17,821 nt of DNA from a bacterium (lineage in GTDB: Bacteria; Bacillota; Clostridia; Oscillospirales; Acutalibacteraceae). Within the stretch, counting starts at the first letter, position 1. Every line of letters begins with the position of its first letter. The notes under the pieces were generated by a model that ran no database searches, was not told where the DNA came from, and worked only from the letters and a program-made list of their open reading frames with translations. The translations under genes were made by a program, and so were the position numbers. The stretch lies in NCBI GenBank assembly GCA_004560045.1, contig SFWF01000028.1:1-17821 (forward strand), written 5' to 3'. Below are positions 1 through 8,139 of the stretch, piece by piece.

Positions 1-849
1 CGTAAGCTTTTCTATAGCGAAAACGTTTACAGAGTTTCGGGTAATATGCACGAATTTAAGGAAATTCCGCAGCTTGGCCTCGAATATATCGGAGAGGTCG
101 ATACCTATTCTCTTTGCGAGGTACTCGCAGTCGCTAAGCAGAGCCTTGCCATTATAAGCGGCTCCTACGTTCTCGATATCTCTCACATGGGTCTTCTTAT
201 CGGACTTTTAGAGAGCGCAGGCCTTTCCTACGAGGTCCGTGACGAGATAACGACCCTTATCGGAACTAAAAACAGTCACGAAATACGCCGCGTTTTAAAC
301 ACACGCGGAGTTGACGCCGACCTTACCGAAAAGATAGTTACCCTTTCGACCCTTTACGGAAGTATCGATAAAATAATCCCCCTTGCCGAAAAGCTTACCG
401 TAAACGATACTACAAAGGCGGCGGTTGAAGAGCTTAAAGCCGTTTGTCATATCCTTAAAATAAGCGGTCAGGCCGATAATATCAATATCGACTTCTCGGT
501 AGTAAGCGACATAAGCTACTATAACGGAATAACCTTCAGAGGTTATATCGAAAATGTCCCCGGTAGTATTCTTTCGGGCGGACGCTACGATAATCTTCTT
601 AAAAAGCTCGGAAAAAATTCGGGTGCGGTAGGGTTTGCAGTATATATGGACCTGCTTTCCTATCTTGATAGGGACAACGGCCGCTATGATGCCGACGTGC
701 TCCTTATTTATAACGAAAGCACCCCCGCCGAAAAGGTTTTCGAGGCTGCTCAAAAGCTTAGAAACAACGGCGAAAGAGTCTTTGCCTCAACTACCGAGTG
801 CAAAAATATCAAGTATAAGCGTCTTGTAAAAATAGGGGAGGATATATAA
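1..849 (+). CDS. hisZ: HisZ, ATP phosphoribosyltransferase regulatory subunit (5' truncated by window)
   Basis: The reading frame is open from base 1 (first codons R-K-L-F-Y-S), so the N-terminus lies outside the window; 282 residues are visible. HisZ is a catalytically inactive paralogue of histidyl-tRNA synthetase that assembles with short-form HisG and is needed for its activity and histidine feedback control. Class II synthetase-like signatures are visible: YYNGITF at about visible residues 173-179, like the HisRS histidine-binding segment, and SGGRYDNL at about 192-199. The C-terminal anticodon-binding domain of a true HisRS is reduced to a short tail. The next gene is a 210-residue HisG lacking the C-terminal regulatory domain, which is exactly the partner HisZ requires, so I prefer HisZ over HisS. 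The stop TAA overlaps the hisG ATG by one base (TAATG), suggesting translational coupling and stoichiometric production of the two subunits. Confidence 0.93.
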   Translation, partial: RKLFYSENVYRVSGNMHEFKEIPQLGLEYIGEVDTYSLCEVLAVAKQSLAIISGSYVLDISHMGLLIGLLESAGLSYEVRDEITTLIGTKNSHEIRRVLNTRGVDADLTEKIVTLSTLYGSIDKIIPLAEKLTVNDTTKAAVEELKAVCHILKISGQADNINIDFSVVSDISYYNGITFRGYIENVPGSILSGGRYDNLLKKLGKNSGAVGFAVYMDLLSYLDRDNGRYDADVLLIYNESTPAEKVFEAAQKLRNNGERVFASTTECKNIKYKRLVKIGEDI

Positions 850-1481
850 TGAGTAAAATGATAAATATTGCCCTTCCCAAAGGACGACTCGGCGAAAAGG
901 TTTACGATCTTTTCGAGAAGCTCGGCTACGGTTGCCCCTCGATTCACGAAAACAGCCGTAAGCTGGTTTTCGAGGACGAAGCCAACAACGTCCGCTATTT
1001 CTGGGTAAAGCCCAGCGACGTGGCGATCTACGTCGAAACGGGTGTTGCCGACGTGGGAGTTGTCGGAAAAGACATTCTTTTAGAGCAAAATCCCGACGTT
1101 TACGAACTGCTCGATCTCGGCTTCGGTAAATGCCGAATGGCTATTGCGGGCAAAAAAGGGGAGCACCTTCCTACCGACCGAACCGTCAAGGTCGCCACCA
1201 AATTCCCAAACATCGCAAAAAAGCATTTCGCCTCCAAAAGTCGCGAGATAGATATAATCAAGCTTCACGGCTCTATCGAGCTCGCTCCGATCCTCGGTAT
1301 GTCCGACGTTATCGTCGATATCGTCGAAACGGGTACCACCCTTAAGGAAAACGACCTCGACGTCTATGAGGATATTGTAAATATAAGCGCCCGATTTATC
1401 GCTAATAAAACGGGCTTCCGCTTTAAAACCGAGGAAATCGAGCTTATGAAAAGCAAAATTGAAAAGGAAATCACGAAATGA
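849..1481 (+). CDS. hisG: ATP phosphoribosyltransferase catalytic subunit, short form
   Basis: Catalyses the first committed step of histidine synthesis: ATP + PRPP gives N1-(5-phosphoribosyl)-ATP + PPi, in the cytoplasm. The protein has 210 residues, the length of the short HisG class. It lacks the roughly 80-residue C-terminal domain that binds histidine in the long form, so regulation must come through HisZ, encoded just upstream. It starts with the typical IALPKGRLGEK segment (residues 7-16) and has ADVGVVGKDIL at about 67-77. The PRPP-binding loop DIVETGTTLKEN lies at about 157-168. The ATG overlaps the hisZ stop (TAATG), with GGGGAGGA as ribosome site inside the end of hisZ. The 3' end overlaps hisD by four bases (ATGA). 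Confidence 0.97.
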   Translation: MSKMINIALPKGRLGEKVYDLFEKLGYGCPSIHENSRKLVFEDEANNVRYFWVKPSDVAIYVETGVADVGVVGKDILLEQNPDVYELLDLGFGKCRMAIAGKKGEHLPTDRTVKVATKFPNIAKKHFASKSREIDIIKLHGSIELAPILGMSDVIVDIVETGTTLKENDLDVYEDIVNISARFIANKTGFRFKTEEIELMKSKIEKEITK

Positions 1482-2752
1482 TCAAAATTTATGATGCAAA
1501 CAAACTTTCTTTAGACGAGATCCTTGCCCGCGAGACCTCTGCTACGGGTGTTGAGGATATCGTTGCGGGAATAATCGGGGACGTAAAGGAAAACGGCGAC
1601 GCTGCCCTTTATAAATACTGTGAAAAATTCGATAAGGTATCCCTTTCCTCCCTGGAGGTAACCCCCGAAGAGATCGAAGAAGCCTTAAGCCTTGTTGAAC
1701 CCGAATTTTTAGAAATTTTAAAGGAAGCCGCCGCAAACATCACCGAATATCATAAGAATCAGGTAAGAGACGGCTTCGAAATAAAGAAGGCCGACGGAAT
1801 AATTCTCGGTCAGAAGGTAATTCCCGTCCGCCGTGCAGGACTCTACGTCCCCGGCGGTACCGCGGCCTATCCCTCGACCGTTTTAATGGACTCTATCCCT
1901 GCCAAGATCGCAGGAGTAAAGGAGCTGTGCATAACCACTCCTCCTGCCAAAGACGGAAAGGTAAATCCCGTAATTCTTGCCGCCGCAAGCATAGCAGGTG
2001 TCGACCGAATCTTTAAGGTAGGCGGAGCGCAGGCTATTGCCGCCCTTGCCTACGGCACCGAGTCCATCCCCAAGGTCGATAAGATCGTAGGTCCCGGAAA
2101 CGCCTTTGTTGCCGAGGCTAAGCGTCAGGTCTACGGCCTCGTTTCTATCGATATGATAGCAGGACCCAGCGAAATCTTAGTTATCGCCGACGGTACCTGT
2201 AATCCCGAATTCGTAGCCGCCGATCTGCTGTCTCAGGCCGAGCACGATAAGCTTGCTTCTGCCGTCCTCGTTACCGACAGCAAGAAGCTTGCCGAAAATG
2301 TAAGAGACGAGCTTGAGCGTCAGGTTGCCCTTCTTCCCCGCGAAGAGATCGCCCGTACCTCTATCGACAATAACGGTAAGATCATTATCGTCGATTCTAT
2401 CGGGCAGGCGATCGAGATCAGCAACGAGATAGCCCCTGAACATTTGGAGATATGCGTGGACGAGCCCTTTAAGTATCTTGATCTTATAGAGAATGCAGGC
2501 TCGATCTTTCTCGGAAAAATGTGCCCCGAGGCTTTGGGCGATTACTTCTCGGGCACCAACCATACCCTTCCCACAAGCGGCACCGCCAAGTTCTCAAGCC
2601 CCCTATCGGTAGACGATTTTGTTAAGAAATCCGCCTATAGCTATTATACCCCCGAGGCCCTCGGTAAGGTTGCCGACAAGGTTGCCTTCTTTGCCGAAAA
2701 GGAAGGCCTTTCGGCCCACGCAAGAAGTGCTACCGTAAGATTTAAAAAGTAA
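1478..2752 (+). CDS. hisD: Histidinol dehydrogenase
   Basis: NAD-dependent, zinc-containing enzyme of 424 residues that catalyses the last two oxidations, L-histidinol to L-histidinal to L-histidine. Length matches the monofunctional family. The nucleotide-binding core GGAQAIAALAYGT (182-194) and the segment around GPGNAFVAEAKRQV (205-218) are intact. By comparison with the E. coli enzyme the zinc ligands are Gln253 and His256 (in LSQAEHD), Asp355 and His414 (in HARSATVR). The catalytic Glu321-His322 pair is in APEHLEI. The gene starts within the hisG stop (ATGA) and is followed by a 12-nt gap to hisC. All key residues are present, so the enzyme should be active. Confidence 0.98.
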   Translation: MIKIYDANKLSLDEILARETSATGVEDIVAGIIGDVKENGDAALYKYCEKFDKVSLSSLEVTPEEIEEALSLVEPEFLEILKEAAANITEYHKNQVRDGFEIKKADGIILGQKVIPVRRAGLYVPGGTAAYPSTVLMDSIPAKIAGVKELCITTPPAKDGKVNPVILAAASIAGVDRIFKVGGAQAIAALAYGTESIPKVDKIVGPGNAFVAEAKRQVYGLVSIDMIAGPSEILVIADGTCNPEFVAADLLSQAEHDKLASAVLVTDSKKLAENVRDELERQVALLPREEIARTSIDNNGKIIIVDSIGQAIEISNEIAPEHLEICVDEPFKYLDLIENAGSIFLGKMCPEALGDYFSGTNHTLPTSGTAKFSSPLSVDDFVKKSAYSYYTPEALGKVADKVAFFAEKEGLSAHARSATVRFKK

Positions 2753-2764
2753 GAGGTTATTTTT

Positions 2765-3832
2765 GTGAGTAAGTTTTTAAGCAGTAGGTTTTCCTCCCTC
2801 GTACCTTATACCCCGGGTGAGCAGCCTACCGATATGAAATACGTTAAGCTTAATACAAACGAGTCGCCCTTTCCGCCATCGCCGAAGGTTATCGAGGCTA
2901 TAAACTGCGACGAGCTTAAAAAGCTTAACCTTTATCCCGACCCGACGGGTAAGGCCCTTATAAAGAAGCTTGCCGAAGCCTACTCGGTAGAGGAAGAGAA
3001 CATCTTTATAAGTAACGGCTCGGACGATATTTTAAATTTTTCCTTTATGGCCTTTTGCGACAAGGATAAGGGAGCCTGTTTCCCCGAGATCAGCTACGGC
3101 TTTTACGAGGTCTATGCCGAGCTTTACGGAGTAAACTATAAAAAAGTCCCCCTAAAAGACGATTTCTCGGTTGATCCTGACGACTATTTCAGCGCAGGAA
3201 GCACCGTCGTCATCGCCAATCCCAACGCTCCTACGGGCCTGACCCTTACTCCCGACGAGGTTGAGGAAATTCTTAAATCCAACCCCGACGACCTTGTCAT
3301 AATCGACGAAGCCTATGTCGATTTCGGCGCTGAGTCCTGTGTACCGCTGACGAAAAGGTATAATAACCTTATCGTCGTTATGACCTACTCTAAATCCCGT
3401 AGTCTCGCAGGCGGCCGCTTAGGCTTTGCCATAGCTCATAAGGATCTTATTCAGGATCTTAATACCATTAAGTATTCAACCAACCCCTATAACATAAACC
3501 GCCTTACCATGCTTGCAGGTGTTGCTTCCTTAGAGGATGCTAAGTACTACCAAAACTGCAATAAAAACACCGCCGAGGTAAGGGAATATACCAAAGCCGA
3601 GCTTAAAAAACGCGGCTTTAGTATGACCGACAGTAAGGCAAACTTCATCTTCGTAAAGTCGGATAAAATAGGCGGCGAGGAATACTATCTTGCCCTAAAA
3701 TCAAAGGGCGTCCTTGTCCGTCATTTTAAAAACGAGAAGATAAAAGAATTTGTTCGAATTACCATTGGCACTAAAGAGCAAATGGATATTCTCCTAAGCA
3801 AAACCGACGAAATTCTCAGTGAGGTAAAATAA
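2765..3832 (+). CDS. hisC: Histidinol-phosphate aminotransferase
   Basis: PLP-dependent fold-type I aminotransferase of 355 residues, converting imidazole-acetol phosphate + glutamate to L-histidinol phosphate + 2-oxoglutarate. Visible signatures: LNTNESPFPP (29-38) at the N-terminus, NPNAPTG (152-158), DEAYVDF (181-187), the Schiff-base lysine Lys210 in TYSKSRSLAGGRLG, and the carboxylate-binding Arg331 in VRITIGT. The start is GTG at 2765: a GAGG ribosome site at 2753-2756 sits 8 nt upstream, and the N-terminus matches the usual family start. The 3' end overlaps hisB as TAATG. Broad-specificity aromatic or histidinol-phosphate aminotransferases look similar, but the position inside the his operon settles the role. 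Confidence 0.96.
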   Translation: MSKFLSSRFSSLVPYTPGEQPTDMKYVKLNTNESPFPPSPKVIEAINCDELKKLNLYPDPTGKALIKKLAEAYSVEEENIFISNGSDDILNFSFMAFCDKDKGACFPEISYGFYEVYAELYGVNYKKVPLKDDFSVDPDDYFSAGSTVVIANPNAPTGLTLTPDEVEEILKSNPDDLVIIDEAYVDFGAESCVPLTKRYNNLIVVMTYSKSRSLAGGRLGFAIAHKDLIQDLNTIKYSTNPYNINRLTMLAGVASLEDAKYYQNCNKNTAEVREYTKAELKKRGFSMTDSKANFIFVKSDKIGGEEYYLALKSKGVLVRHFKNEKIKEFVRITIGTKEQMDILLSKTDEILSEVK

Positions 3833-4470
3833 TGAGAACTGCCGAAATCAAAAGGAAAACCAACGAGACCGATATAACCCTAACCCTAAACCTCGACGGT
3901 ACGGGCAAATGCGAAATAAACTCGGGCAACGGCTTTATGGATCATATGCTGACCCTCTTTTCAAAGCACGGCCGAATGGATCTTACCGTTATTTGTAACG
4001 GCGACACCGAGGTTGATTTTCATCACTCTGCCGAGGATATCGGAATCTGTCTCGGAAAGGCCTTTAAGGAGGCCCTCGGCGATATGAAGGGAATTTACCG
4101 CTATGCCGATATAATCCTCCCTATGGACGAGACTTTAATTCTTTGCGCTACCGACCTTTTAAACGGTAAGATAGAGGACGAAAACGTGATCCTCTGCGCT
4201 ACCGATATTTCGGGAAGAAGCTATTTGGGTCTCGACCTTCCCCTTCCTTCAAGCAGGGTAGGCGACTTTGATACCGAGCTTGTGGAGGAGTTTCTTATTG
4301 CCTTTGTAAATAACGCAAATATTACTCTTCATATTAAAGAGCTTGCGGGCAAGAATACCCACCACATAATTGAAGGAACCTTTAAGGCGCTGGGCAGGAC
4401 CCTCGCCAAAGCGGTTAAAATAAACCCCGAAACCTCGGGCGAAATTCCCTCCACCAAAGGAGTTCTCTGA
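3832..4470 (+). CDS. hisB: Imidazoleglycerol-phosphate dehydratase, with a 17-residue internal duplication
   Basis: Mn-dependent dehydratase converting imidazoleglycerol phosphate to imidazole-acetol phosphate. The metal-binding repeats are present: HHSAEDIG (64-71) and HHIIEG (177-182), together with DHMLTLFSKHG (37-47) and a normal C-terminus ending PSTKGVL. It is monofunctional, with no N-terminal HAD histidinol phosphatase; that step is covered by hisK. Oddity: 212 residues against about 195 for the family. The excess is a 17-residue tandem duplication: DETLILCATD (99-108) is followed by DENVILCATD (116-125). Removing 17 residues restores the usual MDE...DxSGRxYL pattern with no other gap, judged against the E. 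coli domain. The gene overlaps hisC (TAATG) and hisH (TGATG). Confidence 0.96.
   Translation: MRTAEIKRKTNETDITLTLNLDGTGKCEINSGNGFMDHMLTLFSKHGRMDLTVICNGDTEVDFHHSAEDIGICLGKAFKEALGDMKGIYRYADIILPMDETLILCATDLLNGKIEDENVILCATDISGRSYLGLDLPLPSSRVGDFDTELVEEFLIAFVNNANITLHIKELAGKNTHHIIEGTFKALGRTLAKAVKINPETSGEIPSTKGVL
4126..4206 (+). repeat. Internal tandem duplication within hisB (51-nt period)
   Basis: Bases 4126-4155 and 4177-4206 encode DETLILCATD and DENVILCATD, 8 of 10 residues identical, with 22 of 30 bases identical by my count. The offset is 51 nt (17 codons), so the reading frame is kept. Several differences are synonymous third-position changes (GAC/GAT, ATT/ATC, CTT/CTC). This points to an old duplication kept under protein-level selection rather than a recent slip or assembly error. 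The segment between the cores (LLNGKIE) has diverged from the equivalent part of copy two (ISGRSYL), which carries the family-typical sequence. Confidence 0.75.
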
Positions 4471-5087
4471 TGATTGCAATAATTGACTACGGAGTGGGCA
4501 ACCTGTTTAGCCTCTCCTCATCCTTTAAAAGCATCGGGGCAGACACCGTAGTTACGGGCGACCCCGAGGTGATAAGAAAAGCCGAAAAGCTTATTCTTCC
4601 GGGTGTCGGAGCCTTCCGCGATGCCGCCGAGAAGCTAAGAGCAAACGGTCTCGATAAGCTTATAATCGAGGAGACCGCAAAGGGTAAGCCCCTGCTTGGA
4701 ATCTGCCTGGGTATGCAGATGCTTTTTGAAAAAAGCTTCGAATACGGAGAGTATGAAGGCCTTGGTCTGATACCCGGCTCGGTAGTACCTATGAAGGGGG
4801 TTGTTCCTGACGATTTAAAGGTTCCACATATCGGATGGAACGGACTTATCTTCCCCGAAAATAAACCGAAAAGCAAAATATTTAAGTATTTAAACGAGGG
4901 TGATCATATGTATTTTGTTCACTCCTACTATGCCGCTGACTGCGACGATTTCGTTTCCTCAAAAACAGAGTACGGTGCTCTGCTTACCGCCTCGGCCGAG
5001 AAGGATAACGTCTTTGGTGTTCAGTTTCATCCCGAAAAAAGCGGTGAAAAGGGACTTTCAATACTTAAAGCGTTTTGTGAACTGTAA
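4470..5087 (+). CDS. hisH: Imidazole glycerol phosphate synthase, glutaminase subunit
   Basis: Class I glutamine amidotransferase of 205 residues that releases ammonia from glutamine and passes it to HisF. The catalytic triad is visible: nucleophile Cys79 in LLGICLGMQMLF, and His187 and Glu189 in VQFHPEKSG. The N-terminal IDYGVGNL (5-12) and the oxyanion-region LPGVGAF (43-49) are typical. It starts inside the hisB stop (TGATG) and is followed by hisA after 12 nt. Its partner hisF lies one gene downstream, the normal order H-A-F. Confidence 0.97.
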   Translation: MIAIIDYGVGNLFSLSSSFKSIGADTVVTGDPEVIRKAEKLILPGVGAFRDAAEKLRANGLDKLIIEETAKGKPLLGICLGMQMLFEKSFEYGEYEGLGLIPGSVVPMKGVVPDDLKVPHIGWNGLIFPENKPKSKIFKYLNEGDHMYFVHSYYAADCDDFVSSKTEYGALLTASAEKDNVFGVQFHPEKSGEKGLSILKAFCEL

Positions 5088-5099
5088 AGGATAAATTTT

Positions 5100-5816
5100 A
5101 TGAACGTGTTTCCCGCAATAGACCTTTTTGAGGGCAAGGCCGTCCGCCTCTTTAAGGGTGATTATGATCAGATGACGGTATATAGCGAAAATCCCGAAAA
5201 GGTTGCGCTTTATTTTAAAGAATGCGGTGCCGAGTATATTCACCTTGTAGACTTAGAGGGTGCGAAATCGGGCGAAACTCCGAACTTCGAAACGGTTAAA
5301 AAAATAATTGAGGTTTCGGGCCTTAAGGCCGAGATAGGCGGAGGAATCCGAAGCGAGGCCGTAATCGAAAAATACATAAGTGCAGGGGCCTACCGCGTAA
5401 TTTTAGGCACCGCCGCCGCAACCGATCCCGAATTTTTGGAAAAAGTCGCAAAAAAATACGGCGAGAAAATAGCCGTCGGATGCGACCTTAAGGACGGCTA
5501 CGTCGCAACAAAGGGCTGGACCAATATCACGAATGAAACGGGCGAGGAATTCTTCGCACGGGTAGAAATGCTCGGAATAAAAACCGTGATCTGTACCGAC
5601 ATAAGCCGCGACGGCGCCATGAAGGGTACCAATTTAGAGCTTTATAAAAAGCTTTCCGAAAAATTCAGTATCGATATAATTGCGTCGGGCGGCGTTACCG
5701 ATATGACCGACGTAGAAAAGCTTACTGAAATGAACATCTACGGCGCGATCCTCGGAAAGGCCATCTATACGGGCAATATCAACCTTAAAACTGCAATAAA
5801 GGCGGCAACAAAATGA
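5100..5816 (+). CDS. hisA: Phosphoribosylformimino-5-aminoimidazole carboxamide ribotide isomerase
   Basis: A (beta/alpha)8-barrel isomerase of 238 residues that performs the Amadori rearrangement of ProFAR to PRFAR. The acid/base pair is Asp8 (FPAIDLFEGK) and Asp129 (VGCDLKDG). The phosphate-binding repeats GGGIR (80-84) and SGGVTD in the second half of the barrel are present, as is CTDISRDGAMKG at 165-176. A bifunctional HisA/TrpF (PriA) role is an actinobacterial trait and nothing here suggests it. A weak AAAGG ribosome site (5086-5090) overlaps the hisH stop, and the 3' end overlaps hisF by four bases (ATGA). Confidence 0.97.
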   Translation: MNVFPAIDLFEGKAVRLFKGDYDQMTVYSENPEKVALYFKECGAEYIHLVDLEGAKSGETPNFETVKKIIEVSGLKAEIGGGIRSEAVIEKYISAGAYRVILGTAAATDPEFLEKVAKKYGEKIAVGCDLKDGYVATKGWTNITNETGEEFFARVEMLGIKTVICTDISRDGAMKGTNLELYKKLSEKFSIDIIASGGVTDMTDVEKLTEMNIYGAILGKAIYTGNINLKTAIKAATK

Positions 5817-6571
5817 TAACTAAACGAATAATTCCCTGCCTCGACGTTAAGGACGGCAGGGTAGTCAAGGGAGTAAATTTCTTAGGCCTTGCCGATGTTT
5901 CCTCCCCCGTAAAGCTTGCTCAGTTTTATAGCGAAAACGGCGCAGACGAGCTTGTTTTCTATGATATTACCGCATCAAGCGACGGACGAAAGCTTTTTAC
6001 CGAAATACTGACCGAGGTCGCTTCTAAAATCTTCATCCCCCTTACCGTAGGCGGCGGTATAAACACCGTCGACGATTTCGACCGCGTGCTGAAATGCGGC
6101 GCCGATAAGGTAAGCGTTAATTCGGGAGCCATTAAAAACCCCGACCTTATTTCCGAGGCGGCTAAAAAATACGGCGACCAATGCGTCGTCCTTTCGGCAG
6201 ATATAAAGCGTGTCGACGGGAAATTTACCCTTTTCGCCAAGGGCGGCCGTGAAAACACGGGAATCGACGCTATCGAGTGGGTAAAGCGCGGTGCAGCAGG
6301 CGGAGCAGGGGAGATAGTCGTAAACTCCATCGATACCGACGGAGTTAAAAACGGCTTCGACCTCGAGATGCTTGAAGCGGTCTGTAACGCGGTAAACGTT
6401 CCCGTTATCGCTTCGGGAGGAGCAGGCGGCATAGACCACTTTAAAACCCTGTTTCACGCCCTTCCCAAGGTCGACGCAGGCCTTGCCGCATCAATTTTTC
6501 ATTTCGGTGAGGTAAGCATAAAAGACCTCAAAAATGAACTTCACAACGACGGAATCAATGTAAGGAGATAA
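5813..6571 (+). CDS. hisF: Imidazole glycerol phosphate synthase, cyclase subunit
   Basis: A (beta/alpha)8-barrel of 252 residues that uses ammonia from HisH to convert PRFAR into imidazoleglycerol phosphate and AICAR. The catalytic aspartates Asp11 (IPCLDVKDGRVVKG) and Asp130 (LSADIKRVDG) match the Thermotoga enzyme numbering. Phosphate-binding TVGGGI (78-83) and ASGGAGG in the second half-barrel are intact. The ATG lies in the hisA stop (ATGA), with an AAGGCGG-like ribosome site inside hisA. The C-terminus ends two bases before the hisI start codon. Confidence 0.98.
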   Translation: MITKRIIPCLDVKDGRVVKGVNFLGLADVSSPVKLAQFYSENGADELVFYDITASSDGRKLFTEILTEVASKIFIPLTVGGGINTVDDFDRVLKCGADKVSVNSGAIKNPDLISEAAKKYGDQCVVLSADIKRVDGKFTLFAKGGRENTGIDAIEWVKRGAAGGAGEIVVNSIDTDGVKNGFDLEMLEAVCNAVNVPVIASGGAGGIDHFKTLFHALPKVDAGLAASIFHFGEVSIKDLKNELHNDGINVRR

Positions 6572-6573
6572 TT

Positions 6574-7224
6574 ATGTTAGATATAAATACGCTTAAATTC
6601 GACGAAAAGGGTCTTATCCCCGCCATAGTTGTAGACGCAACAAGCAAAAAGGTTTTAACCCTTGCCTATATGAACAAAGAAAGCTTGGAAATTTCCATTA
6701 AAGAGCAGAAGACCTGCTTCTTCTCCCGCTCTCGTCAGGAGCTTTGGAGAAAAGGGGAGACCTCCGGTAATTTTCAGCACATCGTAAGCATTACCGCCGA
6801 CTGTGACCGTGACGCCCTGACCGTCCTCGTAAATAAGGAGGGTCCCGCCTGCCATACGGGTACCGATTCCTGCTTTAACGATACGGTTTTCGAAAGCGAC
6901 GAGAATCACGCCTTTTCCATAGAGGGACTTTACGACCTGCTGGTAGGCCGTAAGACCGATAAGCCCGAAGGCTCTTATACTACCTACCTTTTTGAAAAGG
7001 GAATCGATAAGATACTTAAAAAGGTTGGAGAGGAGTGCACCGAGGTCATTATCGCGGGAAAAGCCGACGATAAGGCCGAGACGGTCTACGAAATAGCCGA
7101 CCTCGCCTACCACGTAATGGTGCTTATGGTCGAAATGGGTATTTCGGTGGACGATATCAAAAAGGAGCTTGCCTCCCGTCATATAATCGACCACAAGGTC
7201 AAGCAGGAGAAAATGACAAAATGA
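6574..7224 (+). CDS. hisI: Bifunctional phosphoribosyl-AMP cyclohydrolase / phosphoribosyl-ATP pyrophosphatase
   Basis: Fusion protein of 216 residues (HisIE) catalysing steps 2 and 3 of the pathway. The N-terminal HisI domain (about 1-110) contains the zinc/magnesium site: DCDRD (76-80) and the cysteines Cys77, Cys93 and Cys100 (CHTGTDSC), plus SRSRQELWRKGETSGN (51-66). The C-terminal HisE domain (about 116-205) is an all-alpha MazG-like pyrophosphohydrolase with EKGIDKILKKVGEECTEVI and the metal-binding acidic helix EIADLAYHVMVLM. A clear AAGGAG site (6562-6567) precedes the ATG. The 3' end overlaps hisK as ATGA. Confidence 0.97.
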   Translation: MLDINTLKFDEKGLIPAIVVDATSKKVLTLAYMNKESLEISIKEQKTCFFSRSRQELWRKGETSGNFQHIVSITADCDRDALTVLVNKEGPACHTGTDSCFNDTVFESDENHAFSIEGLYDLLVGRKTDKPEGSYTTYLFEKGIDKILKKVGEECTEVIIAGKADDKAETVYEIADLAYHVMVLMVEMGISVDDIKKELASRHIIDHKVKQEKMTK

Positions 7225-8036
7225 TAATAGGTGACTATCATACACACTGTACTTATTGCGACGGGGATAATACCCCCGAGGAAATGCTCCTTACGGCCAT
7301 AGATAAAGGCCTTAAATATTACGGCTTTTCTTCCCATTCACATCTGTCCTACGATGAAGACTGGAATATGAGCCTCGATTCGCAGAAGCAGTACGTGTCA
7401 GATATACTTTCTCTTAAAAATAAGTATAAGGACAAAATAACCGTCCTTCTCGGAACCGAATACGACCTTTTAAGCGATAACGACCTTACCCCCTTCGAAT
7501 ACGTTATCGGCTCTTGCCACAGTATAATAAAGGACGGAAACTATATTTCGGTTGACCATAGCGAAAAGACCTTCGTAGAATGCACCGAAAAATTCTACGG
7601 CGGCGACTGCTACGAGTTTGTAAGAGCCTATTACTCTCTTATGGCCTCTGCCGCCGAGCGAAAGGAATTTACCTTCTACGGTCATTTCGACCTTATTACA
7701 AAGTATAATAAAAACGGGAAATTCTTCGACGACACCTCTTCGGATTATTTAGACCCTATGTATAAGGCCCTCGAAACGCTGGCCAAAAGCGGTAAACCCT
7801 TCGAGCTTAATACCGCCGCAACCTACCGTCATAGCGATACCGAGCCGACGAAAAGCGCGGTCAAGTGGTTGTCGGCCTTAAGTGAGCTTGGCGGAAGCAT
7901 TATTATCAACAGCGACTCACACCAAGCCCACCGAATCGGCTTTAATTTCGAATCGGCCGAGCGTCTGGCGGCCTCTTGCGGCTTTAAGACCCGACTTATT
8001 CTTACCCCCTCGGGTTTTGAAGAAATTCGCTTATAA
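7221..8036 (+). CDS. hisK: Histidinol-phosphatase, PHP family
   Basis: Dephosphorylates histidinol phosphate to histidinol, the only step not covered by the upstream genes, since HisB lacks a phosphatase domain. The 271-residue PHP-domain protein shows the family's metal ligands: His7 and His9 (DYHTHC), His39/His41 (SSHSHL), Glu80 (GTEYD), His100 (GSCHS), His155 (YGHFD), and Asp232 and His234 (NSDSH). The length is typical for Bacillus-type HisK/HisJ. Other PHP phosphoesterases look alike, but the ATGA overlap with hisI makes the assignment secure. It is the last his gene. No terminator lies between its stop and the next promoter, 5 nt downstream. Confidence 0.93.
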   Translation: MIIGDYHTHCTYCDGDNTPEEMLLTAIDKGLKYYGFSSHSHLSYDEDWNMSLDSQKQYVSDILSLKNKYKDKITVLLGTEYDLLSDNDLTPFEYVIGSCHSIIKDGNYISVDHSEKTFVECTEKFYGGDCYEFVRAYYSLMASAAERKEFTFYGHFDLITKYNKNGKFFDDTSSDYLDPMYKALETLAKSGKPFELNTAATYRHSDTEPTKSAVKWLSALSELGGSIIINSDSHQAHRIGFNFESAERLAASCGFKTRLILTPSGFEEIRL

Positions 8037-8041
8037 AAACC

Positions 8042-8070
8042 TTGACAAGGATAAATATCTGATGTAAAAT
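8042..8070 (+). promoter_or_regulatory. Sigma-A-type promoter of the glpP operon
   Basis: TTGACA at 8042-8047 and TAAAAT at 8065-8070 are separated by 17 bp, close to the ideal vegetative promoter. The -35 box starts five bases after the hisK stop codon. Transcription should begin near 8077, just ahead of the leader terminator at 8090-8139. Confidence 0.8.
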
Positions 8071-8089
8071 TAAAGTACAGAGTTTTGGA

Positions 8090-8139
8090 GATGTACAAAC
8101 CCAAGGGACTATTGGGCTTTGTGCATCTTTTTTATTTTT
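8090..8139 (+). terminator. Intrinsic terminator in the glpP leader (probable GlpP-controlled attenuator)
   Basis: The 5' arm 8090-8104 pairs with the 3' arm 8112-8127. This gives 15 base pairs, including one U-G pair (8094/8123) and a single bulged C (8117), closing a 7-base loop (8105-8111). A T-tract (8128-8133, then 8135-8139) follows directly. It lies between the promoter and the glpP ribosome site (AGGAGGT, 8140-8146), so transcripts from the promoter should stop before glpP unless antiterminated. GlpP proteins of Bacillota are known to bind such leaders and prevent termination in response to glycerol-3-phosphate, so autoregulation is a natural inference. It is also the only terminator seen after hisK. 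Confidence 0.88.

Noticed and set aside
1..849. Histidyl-tRNA synthetase (HisS) for the first reading frame
   Set aside because: The frame ends shortly after the SGGRYDNL region without a full anticodon-binding domain, and it is fused by overlap to a short HisG, so HisZ fits better.
5959..6457. Two minus-strand frames of about 160 codons opposite hisF
   Set aside because: hisF is complete with its catalytic aspartates. The antisense frames are low-complexity or unrecognisable and reflect third-position bias.
8075..8096. Alternative hairpin GTACA (8075-8079) with TGTAC (8092-8096), which would compete with the leader terminator stem
   Set aside because: It has only five base pairs with a 12-base loop, and the predicted transcription start near 8077 falls inside its first arm. 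It could form only in read-through transcripts from his, so I do not call it the antiterminator.
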